Assembly (NCBI GenBank): GCA_013204025.1
Contig: JABMOW010000069.1
Span: 1-42,540 of the forward strand
DNA length: 42,540 nucleotides
Origin: Fidelibacterota bacterium
GTDB taxonomy: Bacteria; Fidelibacterota; Marinisomatia; SCGC-AAA003-L08; JACNLC01
Direction: 5' to 3'
A program made the translations under genes and the position numbers. Numbering within the stretch: position 1 is the stretch's first letter; each line of letters starts with the position of its first letter. The notes beneath the pieces are model-generated. The model worked only from the letters and a program-made list of their open reading frames with translations, made no database searches and was not told where the DNA came from. Of the stretch, positions 8,257 to 17,700 are shown piece after piece.

Positions 8257-10338
8257 ATGATAGAAGAAAAAAAAGAAACCCAGGATATGATATCAGAAGA
8301 ATCCACTGAAGAAATATCCGCAACCCCCGAAGCCGAACAACCGAATATGGAAACTCAAGACAATGAGACCACGGAAAATTCAGCAGCGGTAGAAATAGAT
8401 AACCTTTCGGATTCACCAGAAACTGAAACTACTACGGACGTACCGGATTCATTGGCAGAAGTTGAAGTGATTGAAGAAGATGGATTAATTGAAGAAGACG
8501 GATTAAATGATGCAGATGACGCGGATGAAATAGCAGCAGAAGATCCCGTTACTGAATCAGTAAAAAGTCCCGGACTTAAAAATTATCTTGACTTGGATAT
8601 CCTCAACCCTCGGGTTGTATCTGCAGATCAGTTAGAGATGTATGATGAATCTGGAGAAAAATTTGTCGCTTCCCGTGAATTGTACGAAAAATCTTTTTCC
8701 GAGATACGTGAAAAAGAAGTCGTTACCGGAACTGTAGTAAATATAAGCGATAGAGACATATATGTAGATGTTGGATTTAAATCTGAAGGAATGATCTCTC
8801 GCGATGAGTTTAAAGAGATACCACTCATTGGTGATAAAATTCAGGTATTTATCCAGAATTTTGAGGACCGTAAAGGACGGTTCGTTTTATCTAAAGAAAA
8901 AGCAGATTTTATTTATCGGTGGAATGAACTACGCCGATGTTTCGAAGAAGAAGAGATCGTTATCGGTAAGATCATCAAGCGAATTAAAGGTGGGATGGTC
9001 GTTGACCTTGGTAACGTATTCGGATTTTTACCAGGATCGCAAATTGATGTACGGCCAGTTACCGATTTTGATGAACATGTGGGCATGGAATATGACTTCA
9101 AAGTTGTAAAATTTAACGAACTGAGAAAAAATGTTGTCGTATCCCGTAAGATTCTCCTTGAAGATGATCTGAAAGAGAAGAGACAGGATATCATTGCCCA
9201 GATGGAAGTAGGTATGGTACTGGAAGGTACAGTGAAAAATATCACTGATTTTGGTGCTTTCATCGATTTGGGTGGTATCGACGGGTTACTTCACATTACA
9301 GATATTACTTGGGGTCGAATCAATCATCCAAAAGAACGGTTAGCTATGGGTGATGTTATCACCGTTAAAGTAATCGATTTTGATGTTGAAAAATCTCGCG
9401 TTTCGCTTGGAATGAAACAACTGGTTTCGGAACCTTGGGAAAATGCGGACGAGAAATTCGCAGTGAGTACAGTTGTCTCCGGTAAAGTAGTGAACATGAT
9501 GAACTACGGTGTTTTTATTGAATTGGAAGAAGGCATCGAAGGTCTCATTCATGTATCGGAAATGAGTTGGACTCGCCATATTAAACATCCTAATGAACTA
9601 TTTAAACTCGGGGATATATTAGATGCAAAAGTCCTGAGTCTGGATACGGAAGGCAGAAAAATATCCCTCGGAATCAAACAACTTTCTGATAATCCATGGG
9701 ATAATATTGAAGATAAATATCCTATCGGATCCAACCATGAGGGTACTGTACGGAATCTTACCCAATTTGGTGCATTTGTTGAACTGGAAGAAGGTATCGA
9801 TGGACTGGTTCACATATCAGATATGTCCTGGGTTAAGAACATCCATCATCCAAAAGAGGTGGTGAAGAAGAACCAGAAAATCATGGTGAAAGTATTGGAT
9901 GTATCCGGTGAAAACAGAAGACTCGCTTTAGGCGTTAAACAGGTTGAAGAAGATCCATGGCCTGAACTCCGGATGCAGTATCATGCAGGTAGAGTTGTAG
10001 AAGGTACCGTCATTCGTGCATTGGAAAAGGGGATTATCTTCCAGTTGGGCAATGATCTTGAAGGTATCGTTCCACTGAAAAGGATACCAAAGCATGAACG
10101 AAAATTGTGGAAAGATAAATTTAAACCTGATGAAGTCTTCAATGTGATTGTTCAGGAGTTAGATCAGGAGTCCAAGAAGGTGATTTTAATGGTGGAGCTG
10201 GATATCAATTCTGATAAAGAAGGATCATCTGAAGAAGGCACGAAAATGACCAACGAACCAACCAGTGATAAGTTGGAGATTCCACAGGAAATTCTGGATA
10301 ATCTAGCCAATACCGAGAGTACTGACAAAGAATCCTGA
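8257..10338 (+). CDS. rpsA: 30S ribosomal protein bS1, six S1 domains with acidic N-terminal extension
   Basis: Protein bS1 binds mRNA on the 30S subunit and helps initiation. The 693-residue product has six S1 OB folds at about 153-214, 231-297, 317-387, 402-475, 488-562 and 575-647. Domains 3-5 carry the clear RNA-binding signature (DFGAFIDL, NYGVFIEL, QFGAFVEL with later GLLHI, GLIHVS, GLVHIS). The first 105 residues are extra compared with E. coli S1 (557 residues). They are highly acidic and low in complexity, including a short repeat (EEDGLIEEDGLND, 73-85). The tail is also acidic. An AGGAG site lies at about 8240, and a strong terminator follows at 10444-10486. Confidence 0.96.
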   Translation: MIEEKKETQDMISEESTEEISATPEAEQPNMETQDNETTENSAAVEIDNLSDSPETETTTDVPDSLAEVEVIEEDGLIEEDGLNDADDADEIAAEDPVTESVKSPGLKNYLDLDILNPRVVSADQLEMYDESGEKFVASRELYEKSFSEIREKEVVTGTVVNISDRDIYVDVGFKSEGMISRDEFKEIPLIGDKIQVFIQNFEDRKGRFVLSKEKADFIYRWNELRRCFEEEEIVIGKIIKRIKGGMVVDLGNVFGFLPGSQIDVRPVTDFDEHVGMEYDFKVVKFNELRKNVVVSRKILLEDDLKEKRQDIIAQMEVGMVLEGTVKNITDFGAFIDLGGIDGLLHITDITWGRINHPKERLAMGDVITVKVIDFDVEKSRVSLGMKQLVSEPWENADEKFAVSTVVSGKVVNMMNYGVFIELEEGIEGLIHVSEMSWTRHIKHPNELFKLGDILDAKVLSLDTEGRKISLGIKQLSDNPWDNIEDKYPIGSNHEGTVRNLTQFGAFVELEEGIDGLVHISDMSWVKNIHHPKEVVKKNQKIMVKVLDVSGENRRLALGVKQVEEDPWPELRMQYHAGRVVEGTVIRALEKGIIFQLGNDLEGIVPLKRIPKHERKLWKDKFKPDEVFNVIVQELDQESKKVILMVELDINSDKEGSSEEGTKMTNEPTSDKLEIPQEILDNLANTESTDKES

Positions 10339-10399
10339 TCGCTTATGCAAATTGGCAAATTCTGATCTTTAGAACTCTTTTGTTTATTTGTATAAAATG

Positions 10400-10429
10400 A
10401 TTCGGTAATTTTTAATCAATATTCGGTAA
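10400..10429. repeat. Two direct copies of ATTCGGTAA, 21 bases apart
   Basis: ATTCGGTAA occurs at 10400-10408 and again at 10421-10429, start to start exactly 21 bases, which is two helical turns. The copies lie between rpsA and its terminator, just after TATAAAAT (10391-10398). Same-face spacing would suit a DNA-binding protein, but placement before the terminator makes a role for tsaD unclear. Chance is possible in this AT-rich interval. Confidence 0.35.
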
Positions 10430-10443
10430 AATTACGAAAAGTT

Positions 10444-10486
10444 GAAATGGGGTTTGGCGATAAAGTGAAACCCCATTTCTTTATTT
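10444..10486 (+). terminator. Strong intrinsic terminator after rpsA
   Basis: GAAATGGGGTTT (10444-10455) pairs perfectly with AAACCCCATTTC (10468-10479), a 12-base-pair stem with a 12-base loop. TTTATTT follows at 10480-10486. It ends the rpsA transcript 106 bases after the stop and separates it from tsaD. In reverse the hairpin is flanked by fewer T residues, so the plus direction is favoured. Confidence 0.9.
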
Positions 10487-10511
10487 ATAGAGTATTTAAA
10501 AACAAACCAAT

Positions 10512-11525
10512 ATGATTGTCTTAGGAATAGAAACTTCATGTGATGAAACGTCCGCTGCCGTTGTGAGAGATGGTATGCTTTTAAGCAACGTGACGAACAC
10601 ACAGGTAATCCATTCACAATACGGAGGTGTTGTACCGGAAATCGCTTCCAGGAGTCACGAAGAAAATATCCAGACAATCGTTGAGTCCGCTTTATCAGCT
10701 TCCAAATATTCTCTAATGGATATTGATGCTATTGCTGTTACCTATGGACCAGGACTTTTTGGAACTCTTCTTGTGGGATTAAATTATGCTAAGGGCTTAT
10801 CAATTGGATTGGATATCCCATTTATTGGTGTAAACCATATGGAAGGTCATTTGTTCGCGAATCTGCTGGATAATCCTGAATTTTCATATCCATTCTTATG
10901 TATGCTTGTATCCGGTGGGCATACTCAAATTTGGGAAGTACAGCAATATGGAAGTTACCATCGGATTGCAAACACAAGAGATGATGCCGCAGGTGAAGCA
11001 TTCGACAAAGGGGCAAGAATAATGGGGTTAAGATATCCTGGAGGACCTGAAATTGAGAAGAATGCCATGGGTGGAAATCCAAAAGCATTTCCGTTTACAA
11101 TTCCACGGGTTCGTGGCTCTGAACTGGATTTTTCATTTAGCGGACTGAAAACCGCCATATTGTACACTTGCAAAAAAATGACTGAGTCTGAAATTCAATC
11201 CAATTTAAATGACTTATGTGCCAGCTATCAGGAGGTGATCGTCGATACGTTAATTGATCGTATCCATAAAGCGGTAGAAATTACAGGCATAAGACGATTC
11301 TCTGTTGCAGGAGGAGTGGCTGCAAATAAACGGTTTCGTGAAAAAGTAGATAAAATAGTGAAACCTCGGAGCATAGAAGTGAGTTTTCCAAGAATGGAGT
11401 ATTGTACAGATAATGCGGCTATGATTGCCATCGCTGGGTATGAGAGAATTTTGAATGGTGAGACTTCTTCCCTGAATTTAAAAGCAATCCCCAATCTCTC
11501 TCTTGACGAGGTACACAGTGTTTAA
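10512..11525 (+). CDS. tsaD: tRNA N6-adenosine threonylcarbamoyltransferase TsaD
   Basis: TsaD transfers the threonylcarbamoyl group to A37 of ANN-decoding tRNAs, with TsaB and TsaE as partners. The 337-residue protein has the ASKHA fold signatures GIETSCDETSAAVV at the N-terminus, the metal site His109-x3-His113 in VNHMEGH, and LVSGGHTQIW. VAGGVAANKRFRE and the late CTDNAAMIA segment are also intact. Length is normal. The gene stands just after the rpsA terminator, so it probably has its own promoter in 10487-10511 or in the AT-rich bases before the terminator. It overlaps the VWA gene by eight bases. Confidence 0.96.
   Translation: MIVLGIETSCDETSAAVVRDGMLLSNVTNTQVIHSQYGGVVPEIASRSHEENIQTIVESALSASKYSLMDIDAIAVTYGPGLFGTLLVGLNYAKGLSIGLDIPFIGVNHMEGHLFANLLDNPEFSYPFLCMLVSGGHTQIWEVQQYGSYHRIANTRDDAAGEAFDKGARIMGLRYPGGPEIEKNAMGGNPKAFPFTIPRVRGSELDFSFSGLKTAILYTCKKMTESEIQSNLNDLCASYQEVIVDTLIDRIHKAVEITGIRRFSVAGGVAANKRFREKVDKIVKPRSIEVSFPRMEYCTDNAAMIAIAGYERILNGETSSLNLKAIPNLSLDEVHSV
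11508..11512 (+). promoter_or_regulatory. Ribosome binding site that fixes the start of the VWA gene
   Basis: GAGGT at 11508-11512 lies inside the end of tsaD and is followed after ACACA by GTG at 11518. The five-base spacing is optimal, so GTG 11518 is preferred over the in-frame TTG at 11503, which has no such site. Confidence 0.6.
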
Positions 11526-13587
11526 TCTGACAATCCAGGGGCAGATTTTTATCCTCGTTCCGGTTATAATTGCTTTTATTGTGTTAATGATCAATTACCG
11601 GAAAATTACCAAATCAAAAAAAAGTTATCTCAATCTTTTTGCATGGGTGCTCCGGTTATGTGTCGTCATTATGACGATTTTTATCCTTGCAGATCCTTAC
11701 CTTCATTTTACCAGAACGAAGGAAAAATTACCTGGAGCCTCATTGTTTATCGACACATCATCGAGTATGGCGTATAACACAAGTGATTTGTCCGAACATG
11801 TCAGTCAACGTGTTGATGAGTTGATTGATTGGATCCGGGATCGGTCCGATCATCTGTCATTATTTGAATTTAATTCATCAGTGAATCCAATTCAGCAAGT
11901 AGAAGACATCCAATATGAACATTCACTTACTGACTTTTCTGAAATTCCTTCAGCTGTCAATTCTGTAGGTTCTAAAATCAATTTCATCATAACCGATGGC
12001 ATTGCCACTGCTGGACCGGATCCGTCTTCCATAAAATTACGAGCGAATCAAACTATGCACGTCATAGCCGCAGAAAACAAAGCATCATGGAAGGATATTT
12101 CCATAGAAAAAATGGATTATCCTGTGACTGTGATCCAGGGAGATACGGTTACTATCACTACCATCATCAGAGTACAAACCATCGAGGATATCAGGACTGA
12201 TTTACAAGTACATGATCAATCTGGAAAAATTCTTTCAACATTACCGGTTATCGCTGAGGCAGGAGATGGAATATCAGAAATAACCTTCAAGGTAGCGGTT
12301 CATCAAAATCAGATCCCGGAATTGATTTCTATTACGCCGGTCGATGGTGAAGAAAATATTCTAAACAACAAGTATTCAATACATTTGAATGTGCTTTCTG
12401 AAAGCGAGCATATTTTATTAGTTACTGGCGCTTTATCTCCAAATACATCTCTAATAAAAGAGATATTAAACTCGGTTCCAAGATCAGATGTGGGACATTT
12501 TTTCAGAATTGGCGGACCTACATGGAATCAGCCCGTTAATACGTTTTTGACAGAGCAACCAAAGCTGATCGTTTTGGATAATTTTCCAGTATTAAACGAA
12601 GACAGAAATCTGTTTGATCGATTGATAAGATCAGCTGGTGAAAATGGAATACCGATCATTTTCTTCGAAGGGGCAAATTCCGGTTTATTGACTTCAACGC
12701 TTGTGAGCCAACTTTCAAAAATACGAGTGGAACCAGTTCGTATCATTTCCCCATTATCCATTTCAATTACCGATTTTGGAGAAAGATATTTTGACAGACT
12801 TCATGCCGATAATCTGTCGCCTACAAGTACTATCCACCAATGGAAAACTGATCAATTACACACTGATTTACTCGTGTACACTGACGGATCCGCAGCCATA
12901 TCCAAAGTGGAGTTACCATTTACTTTCTTTGGAGTGTTCATTCCTGAACTATCAAAATTGAATTTCAAACTCGGTCAGACAAATTCACCAGATTTATTAA
13001 GGGACGGGCTCAAGAATATTTTCTTATCATCCATTTATTCCGGCAGTGACCTAATTACCAGTCAAATGGACAAACTTTCATATGACTTGGGTGAAATCGT
13101 CAATGTTAAGGGAATATACAATGATGATTATGTCAGCAAACCAGATCGAATGAATTTCCAAATACAGACAGAAACGGGTGAAGTAGTGCAGGAAATACCT
13201 GCTGTATTTGATGTAGATTCTCAAGAATTTAAAGGAAACTTTTTTGTTAATAAATCCGGTTCTATGCAGGTGACAACCAAATCCGTGTGGGACAATGGGA
13301 ATGAATTCACATCTACCCCTTTGGAATTTGTCGTTCAGGACGTGGTGGTCGAAGACCGTGATTTACAAATGAACAGGAATTCTTTACTTGAATTGAGTCT
13401 GAATAACAGAGGTGAATTTTTCACACTTGATGACCTTGAAAAAGTTTATAATTCGCTGGAATTCGTCCCTGAAAAAAATATTGAATCGTATCGCTTGAGT
13501 ACCATATCAACTCATAAATGGTGGTGGGTGATTATTATATTATTATCTGTCGAATGGATTATCCGAAAACGTATCGGGTTGCTATAA
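11518..13587 (+). CDS. Membrane protein with VWA-like domain and GATase-like region, function unknown
   Basis: The 689-residue product has two N-terminal membrane segments (about 9-26 and 42-58), a large central part and one C-terminal membrane segment ([16 protein letters not shown]). After the second helix comes a von Willebrand A-like start with the MIDAS-type sequence DTSSSM (Asp79) and a later ITDGIA. Residues about 300-410 ([30 protein letters not shown]) resemble the class I glutamine amidotransferase-like fold seen in similar large VWA membrane proteins. The C-terminal 200 residues look beta-rich. Most of the protein would face the periplasm if the two first helices form a hairpin. 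I do not know its function. It overlaps tsaD by eight bases, suggesting coupled translation. Confidence 0.85.
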   Translation: MFNLTIQGQIFILVPVIIAFIVLMINYRKITKSKKSYLNLFAWVLRLCVVIMTIFILADPYLHFTRTKEKLPGASLFIDTSSSMAYNTSDLSEHVSQRVDELIDWIRDRSDHLSLFEFNSSVNPIQQVEDIQYEHSLTDFSEIPSAVNSVGSKINFIITDGIATAGPDPSSIKLRANQTMHVIAAENKASWKDISIEKMDYPVTVIQGDTVTITTIIRVQTIEDIRTDLQVHDQSGKILSTLPVIAEAGDGISEITFKVAVHQNQIPELISITPVDGEENILNNKYSIHLNVLSESEHILLVTGALSPNTSLIKEILNSVPRSDVGHFFRIGGPTWNQPVNTFLTEQPKLIVLDNFPVLNEDRNLFDRLIRSAGENGIPIIFFEGANSGLLTSTLVSQLSKIRVEPVRIISPLSISITDFGERYFDRLHADNLSPTSTIHQWKTDQLHTDLLVYTDGSAAISKVELPFTFFGVFIPELSKLNFKLGQTNSPDLLRDGLKNIFLSSIYSGSDLITSQMDKLSYDLGEIVNVKGIYNDDYVSKPDRMNFQIQTETGEVVQEIPAVFDVDSQEFKGNFFVNKSGSMQVTTKSVWDNGNEFTSTPLEFVVQDVVVEDRDLQMNRNSLLELSLNNRGEFFTLDDLEKVYNSLEFVPEKNIESYRLSTISTHKWWWVIIILLSVEWIIRKRIGLL

Positions 13588-13588
13588 T
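13580..13588 (+). promoter_or_regulatory. Extended -10 promoter in front of the polysaccharide locus
   Basis: TGCTATAAT fits the extended -10 consensus TGnTATAAT perfectly; the TATAAT box is 13583-13588 and includes the stop codon of the VWA gene. No good -35 is present at 17-18 bases, which is normal for extended -10 promoters. Transcription would begin near 13595, about 20 bases before the rfbB ATG, leaving room for its GAGG site at 13607-13610. Confidence 0.5.
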
Positions 13589-13615
13589 GAAAATCGACAA
13601 AATCTTGAGGAAAGA

Positions 13616-14668
13616 ATGAAATTATTTGTCACTGGTGGAGCTGGTTTTATCGGATCCAATTTTGTTATTCGTCAAGTCATGGAACTCCAAAATTCAGTAT
13701 TGACGTTTGATAAATTGACCTACGCGGGAAACCTAGACAACCTGTCTGTTTTGGATGGTGTAGCCCTTCACGAATTTACTAAAGGGGATATCTGCGATCC
13801 TGAACAAGTAAAACAAGCCATTGATAAATTTCAACCGGATTGTATTGTTCATTTCGCTGCCGAATCTCACGTTGATAGATCTATCGACGGCCCCATGGAA
13901 TTCATACAAACCAACGTTGTGGGAACAACAGTTCTGCTGGAAGCGGCGAATGGATACTATCGCCAACTTCCTGAATCCAAAAAGAATACATTTCGGTTTT
14001 TGCACGTGTCCACCGATGAGGTGTACGGTTCGCTAGGTGACGAAGGATCTTTTACCGAAACAACACCGTATGATCCCAGCTCACCATATTCTGCATCAAA
14101 AGCAGCTTCTGACCACCTGGCCAGGGCTTGGTACCGGACATTTGATTTTCCTGTTTTAGTCACAAATTGTTCCAATAATTACGGTCCTTTTCAGTTCCCT
14201 GAAAAACTGATTCCTCTGATGATCATTAATTGTATCGCCGAAAAGCCGCTGCCCGTTTATGGAAGAGGTGCAAATATCAGGGACTGGTTGTACGTCACGG
14301 ATCATTGCGATGCGATTTATCAAGTGCTGACAAAAGGTGAGGTTGGAAGCACATACAATATTGGTGGAAATACAGAAAAAACAAACCTGGACATTGTCCA
14401 CACCATTTGTCGAATCATGGATGAATTGTCACCACCAAAGTCTGTAAAATCCAGAACGGATCTGATTACATATGTTCAGGATCGTCCTGGGCATGATTAT
14501 CGATATGCCATGGATATTTCTCGGATCAATCGGGAACTGCATTGGTCACCTGCCGAATCTTTCCAATCCGGGATTCGAAAGACGGTTGAGTGGTATCTGG
14601 AAAATGAAAATTGGTGGAAGACCATTCAGGACAAAAAATATCAGCAACAAAGACTGGGAGTACGATAA
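13616..14668 (+). CDS. rfbB: dTDP-glucose 4,6-dehydratase RmlB
   Basis: RmlB converts dTDP-glucose to dTDP-4-keto-6-deoxyglucose with tightly bound NAD. The 350-residue SDR protein shows the nucleotide-binding GGAGFIGS (7-14), the catalytic Thr133-Asp134-Glu135 in STDEVYG, and Tyr158-x3-Lys162 in [21 protein letters not shown] and NCSNNYGP are RmlB-specific. A GAGG site (13607-13610) precedes the ATG by five bases. It is the first gene of the polysaccharide block, and rfbA starts at the base after its stop. Confidence 0.95.
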   Translation: MKLFVTGGAGFIGSNFVIRQVMELQNSVLTFDKLTYAGNLDNLSVLDGVALHEFTKGDICDPEQVKQAIDKFQPDCIVHFAAESHVDRSIDGPMEFIQTNVVGTTVLLEAANGYYRQLPESKKNTFRFLHVSTDEVYGSLGDEGSFTETTPYDPSSPYSASKAASDHLARAWYRTFDFPVLVTNCSNNYGPFQFPEKLIPLMIINCIAEKPLPVYGRGANIRDWLYVTDHCDAIYQVLTKGEVGSTYNIGGNTEKTNLDIVHTICRIMDELSPPKSVKSRTDLITYVQDRPGHDYRYAMDISRINRELHWSPAESFQSGIRKTVEWYLENENWWKTIQDKKYQQQRLGVR

Positions 14669-15541
14669 ATGAAAGGGATTATTCTAGCCGGCGGTGCAGG
14701 CACACGACTTCATCCGTTGACAAATGTTGCCAGTAAACAATTGCTGCCTGTTTATGACAAACCCATGATCTACTATCCGCTGTCAACCCTCATGTTGCTC
14801 AATATTCGGGAAATATTGATCATCTCAACACCTGAAGATGTCCCCAGATTCGAAAAATTATTTAGTGATGGTGCTCATTTTGGGTTGGATATTTCTTATA
14901 AAATACAACCTGAACCAAAGGGTATCGCACAGGCATTTATCCTTGGTGAAGAATTTATTGGTGACGATAATGTGACGCTGATTTTAGGTGATAATCTGTT
15001 CTATGGTCACGGATACCTGGATTATATCAAATCCAAATTGGATACACTCACAGGTGCCATCATTTTTGGGTACTGGGTCAAAGACCCTGAACGATATGGC
15101 GTGGTCGAATTCGATTCTGCAGGGAAGGTATTAAGCATCGAGGAAAAACCTTCGAAACCAAAAACCAACTATGCGGTACCAGGATTATACATTTATGATA
15201 ACCAGGTGGTTGATATCTCAAAAAATCTGAATCCTTCAAAACGAGGTGAATTGGAAATTACCCATGTAAATCAAATGTATTTGCAACGTCATCAACTCCA
15301 TGTCGAGATTCTTGGACGAGGAGTTGCCTGGTTGGATACGGGGACACACAAAAGCCTTCTGGAAGCAGGTACATTCATCGAAACCATTGAAACCCGACAG
15401 GGATTAAAGGTGGGGTGTCTGGAAGAAATTGCTTTGTTTCAGAAATTTATTTCCAAAGATGAGTTTATTGCTTTGACACAACAGTATCCTAAAAATGAAT
15501 ATCGATCCTATTTGGAGGATTTATTGAACCGATGGAAATAG
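14669..15541 (+). CDS. rfbA: Glucose-1-phosphate thymidylyltransferase RmlA
   Basis: RmlA makes dTDP-glucose from dTTP and glucose-1-phosphate. The 290-residue product opens with the nucleotidyltransferase signature [13 protein letters not shown], then [17 protein letters not shown], and has LGDNLFYG near residue 110. [15 protein letters not shown] and a typical tail follow. Length matches the short RmlA form that is feedback-regulated by dTDP-rhamnose. The ATG begins directly after the rfbB stop, and its last ten bases overlap rfbC, so the three genes form one transcription unit. Confidence 0.96.
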   Translation: MKGIILAGGAGTRLHPLTNVASKQLLPVYDKPMIYYPLSTLMLLNIREILIISTPEDVPRFEKLFSDGAHFGLDISYKIQPEPKGIAQAFILGEEFIGDDNVTLILGDNLFYGHGYLDYIKSKLDTLTGAIIFGYWVKDPERYGVVEFDSAGKVLSIEEKPSKPKTNYAVPGLYIYDNQVVDISKNLNPSKRGELEITHVNQMYLQRHQLHVEILGRGVAWLDTGTHKSLLEAGTFIETIETRQGLKVGCLEEIALFQKFISKDEFIALTQQYPKNEYRSYLEDLLNRWK

Positions 15542-16089
15542 TTCCTGCATCCATCCCTGATATATTCATCATTAAGCCCACCGTCCACCGTGATGTGAGA
15601 GGCTATTTCATGGAAACATACCACGCAGAAAAATTTTCCAATGGTTGTATCCCTGTTAACTTTGTTCAGGATAATCAGGCCATGTCTGGCAGGAATGTGC
15701 TGCGCGGACTTCATTATCAGACCCAACATCCTCAAGGGAAGTTGATCCGTGTTTTAAAAGGTGAAATTTGGGATGTTGCTGTTGATATTCGAAAGGGATC
15801 ACCTACCTTTGGCAAATGGCATGGTGAGTATTTATCGGATTCCAACCTACTGCAAATGTATATCCCGGTAGGATTCGCCCACGGATATTGTGTCATTTCG
15901 GAAACAGCGGAGATCTTTTACAAATGTACGGATTTATACTACCCTGAATATGAGCAGGGTATTCGTTGGAACGATCCGGAAATTGGGATCAAATGGCCAA
16001 TCACTTCACCAATATTGAGTGAAAAAGACCGGGATCAGCCGATGCTGAAAGATCCTGACCACTTTGAAAACATCGGAGATAACCTATGA
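15532..16089 (+). CDS. rfbC: dTDP-4-dehydrorhamnose 3,5-epimerase RmlC
   Basis: RmlC epimerises C3 and C5 of dTDP-4-keto-6-deoxyglucose to give dTDP-4-keto-L-rhamnose. The 185-residue cupin has the catalytic His61 in LRGLHYQ, with DNQAMS before it and [19 protein letters not shown] after it. The late [13 protein letters not shown] segment is also conserved. The start lies inside the end of rfbA, and the stop overlaps the export gene by four bases. The reductase gene rfbD, which would complete dTDP-L-rhamnose, is not found in this window, so the final sugar is uncertain. Confidence 0.95.
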   Translation: MEIVPASIPDIFIIKPTVHRDVRGYFMETYHAEKFSNGCIPVNFVQDNQAMSGRNVLRGLHYQTQHPQGKLIRVLKGEIWDVAVDIRKGSPTFGKWHGEYLSDSNLLQMYIPVGFAHGYCVISETAEIFYKCTDLYYPEYEQGIRWNDPEIGIKWPITSPILSEKDRDQPMLKDPDHFENIGDNL

Positions 16090-17684
16090 TAAAAAATTTG
16101 ATGATCATTTTGTTAACTATCGGCATTGTATTCAGCCAGGTTTTTTTATCCCATGAAAGGGATAAGGACGTTCCAACTGAAACTTCTGGTTTTGAATTTT
16201 CGCAAAATCCAATATTATTGGACAAGGTCATCCTTGAGGAACCTGTTGACCCCGATACGTATGTGGTGGGACCAGGAGATACCTTTTTATTTAATATGGT
16301 TTCTGCAGATGGAATGGTGAATCTCCTTTTGGAAGTATCCCCCGTCGGAGAAGTACTGATCCCTGTCGTAGGTATTATCTCGGTGAGTGAACTTACGCTT
16401 GCGGATGCATTTACCACCATTCGGTCAAAATGCGTAGGGAAATATGGAAACGCATCCATCTATATCACTTTGCATGACATCCGCCGATTTAAAGTGCTGG
16501 TTACAGGGACAGTTAATCATCCCGGTTTTATAACAGCAAATCCATTCATTAGAGTATCCGATATATTTGATGCATCAATGGGGGACAAATTGAATGCGTA
16601 TACGGCAATAAATTCTCAACCGATTCGTGACATTTCCATGCGAAATATAAAATTATTGCGCAACGGTGAAAATATTCGCATTGACCTCCTTCGGTTTTAC
16701 ATCACTGGTGAATTGGAATTAAACCCAAGAGTGCAGCCAGGGGACGTTGTATCCATTGGATTGTCAGATGAGAATGTTCAGATTTATGGAGGAATTAAAC
16801 TGCCTGGAAGTTATGAATTCGTTGAAGGAGAAAATCTGTACGATCTGACCAAACTTGCAGGCGGATTTACCAATAATGCAGATTCATCCAGAGTAGAAAT
16901 TACCCGATTCATCAATGATACAAAAAAAGAGATCATCCAATTATCCACAATGGGTGATATTTATCGAACTGTGTTAATGCCCGAAGATCACATAATGGTC
17001 AGATTGAAACAGGACTATAAACGACAAGAATTGGTGACGATAACCGGAGAAGTCAAGTATCCTGGTAAGTATGCGTTACAGGGTAGCAATGTCACGGTGG
17101 GGAGTATTATTGAGAAGGCGGGAGGTTATACCGATCGGGCAGACCAAAGCAAGATCATGGTAAATAATCAATCCATTGCCAAGATCAGGGATATCGAATA
17201 TGAACGGATTGCACTAATCCCATACGAAGACCGGAGTGATGCAGAAAAAGCGTATATAAAAGCCAGAAGCCGTACCACAAAAGGAACCATCTCTTCCTCT
17301 TCTGATAAATATACAGAAACAATAATGAATTTTCCCCTTCAGATCAATGATGTCATCATAATCCCACCCATACAGAAATATGTTGAATTGCTTGGAGCCG
17401 TTATGTTCCCCGGTAGATACCCTCTGATAGATAGCAAATCTATTGAGGATTATATCTTGGAAGCAGGAGGATTAACGCATCAGGCATCAAGACAAAAGTA
17501 CATCGTAAAAAATAGTACTGGCAAACGAATCACCTTCCATGAAAATGATATGATTGAAAATGGAGATATAATTTTTATCGCTGAAAAACTCGAATACAAT
17601 CGTTGGACGCGAGTTCAGGAAATCATGACGGTGGGAGGTCAAATGGCCGCAATAATCATCGTTATTCAAAACGCCATCAGATAA
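16086..17684 (+). CDS. SLBB-domain polysaccharide export protein, Wza-like
   Basis: This is an outer-membrane or periplasmic export protein for a polysaccharide. The N-terminus (1-20) is a signal peptide without a lipobox cysteine, unlike E. coli Wza. The export (PES) domain covers about 58-140 (YVVGPGDTFLFNM). About four SLBB ligand-binding repeats follow: residues 137-225, 231-305, 316-425 and 432-500, each opening with a phrase such as VTGTVNHPG, YGGIKLPG, ITGEVKYPG or LGAVMFPG. A hydrophobic helix ends the protein (about 512-532). At 532 residues it is longer than Wza (about 380) because of the extra repeats. It overlaps rfbC by four bases and lies 16 bases before the Wzz-like gene. Confidence 0.9.
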   Translation: MIKNLMIILLTIGIVFSQVFLSHERDKDVPTETSGFEFSQNPILLDKVILEEPVDPDTYVVGPGDTFLFNMVSADGMVNLLLEVSPVGEVLIPVVGIISVSELTLADAFTTIRSKCVGKYGNASIYITLHDIRRFKVLVTGTVNHPGFITANPFIRVSDIFDASMGDKLNAYTAINSQPIRDISMRNIKLLRNGENIRIDLLRFYITGELELNPRVQPGDVVSIGLSDENVQIYGGIKLPGSYEFVEGENLYDLTKLAGGFTNNADSSRVEITRFINDTKKEIIQLSTMGDIYRTVLMPEDHIMVRLKQDYKRQELVTITGEVKYPGKYALQGSNVTVGSIIEKAGGYTDRADQSKIMVNNQSIAKIRDIEYERIALIPYEDRSDAEKAYIKARSRTTKGTISSSSDKYTETIMNFPLQINDVIIIPPIQKYVELLGAVMFPGRYPLIDSKSIEDYILEAGGLTHQASRQKYIVKNSTGKRITFHENDMIENGDIIFIAEKLEYNRWTRVQEIMTVGGQMAAIIIVIQNAIR

Positions 17685-17700
17685 TTACAGGGACAGGATC

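Noticed and set aside
8021-8416. 131-codon minus-strand reading frame
   Set aside because: It runs antisense to cmk and the acidic start of rpsA; its Leu/Phe/Ser-rich product mirrors the acidic codons of the real gene.
16001-16459. 152-codon minus-strand reading frame
   Set aside because: It lies opposite rfbC and the SLBB export gene, has no family resemblance and is explained by the codon use of the opposite strand.
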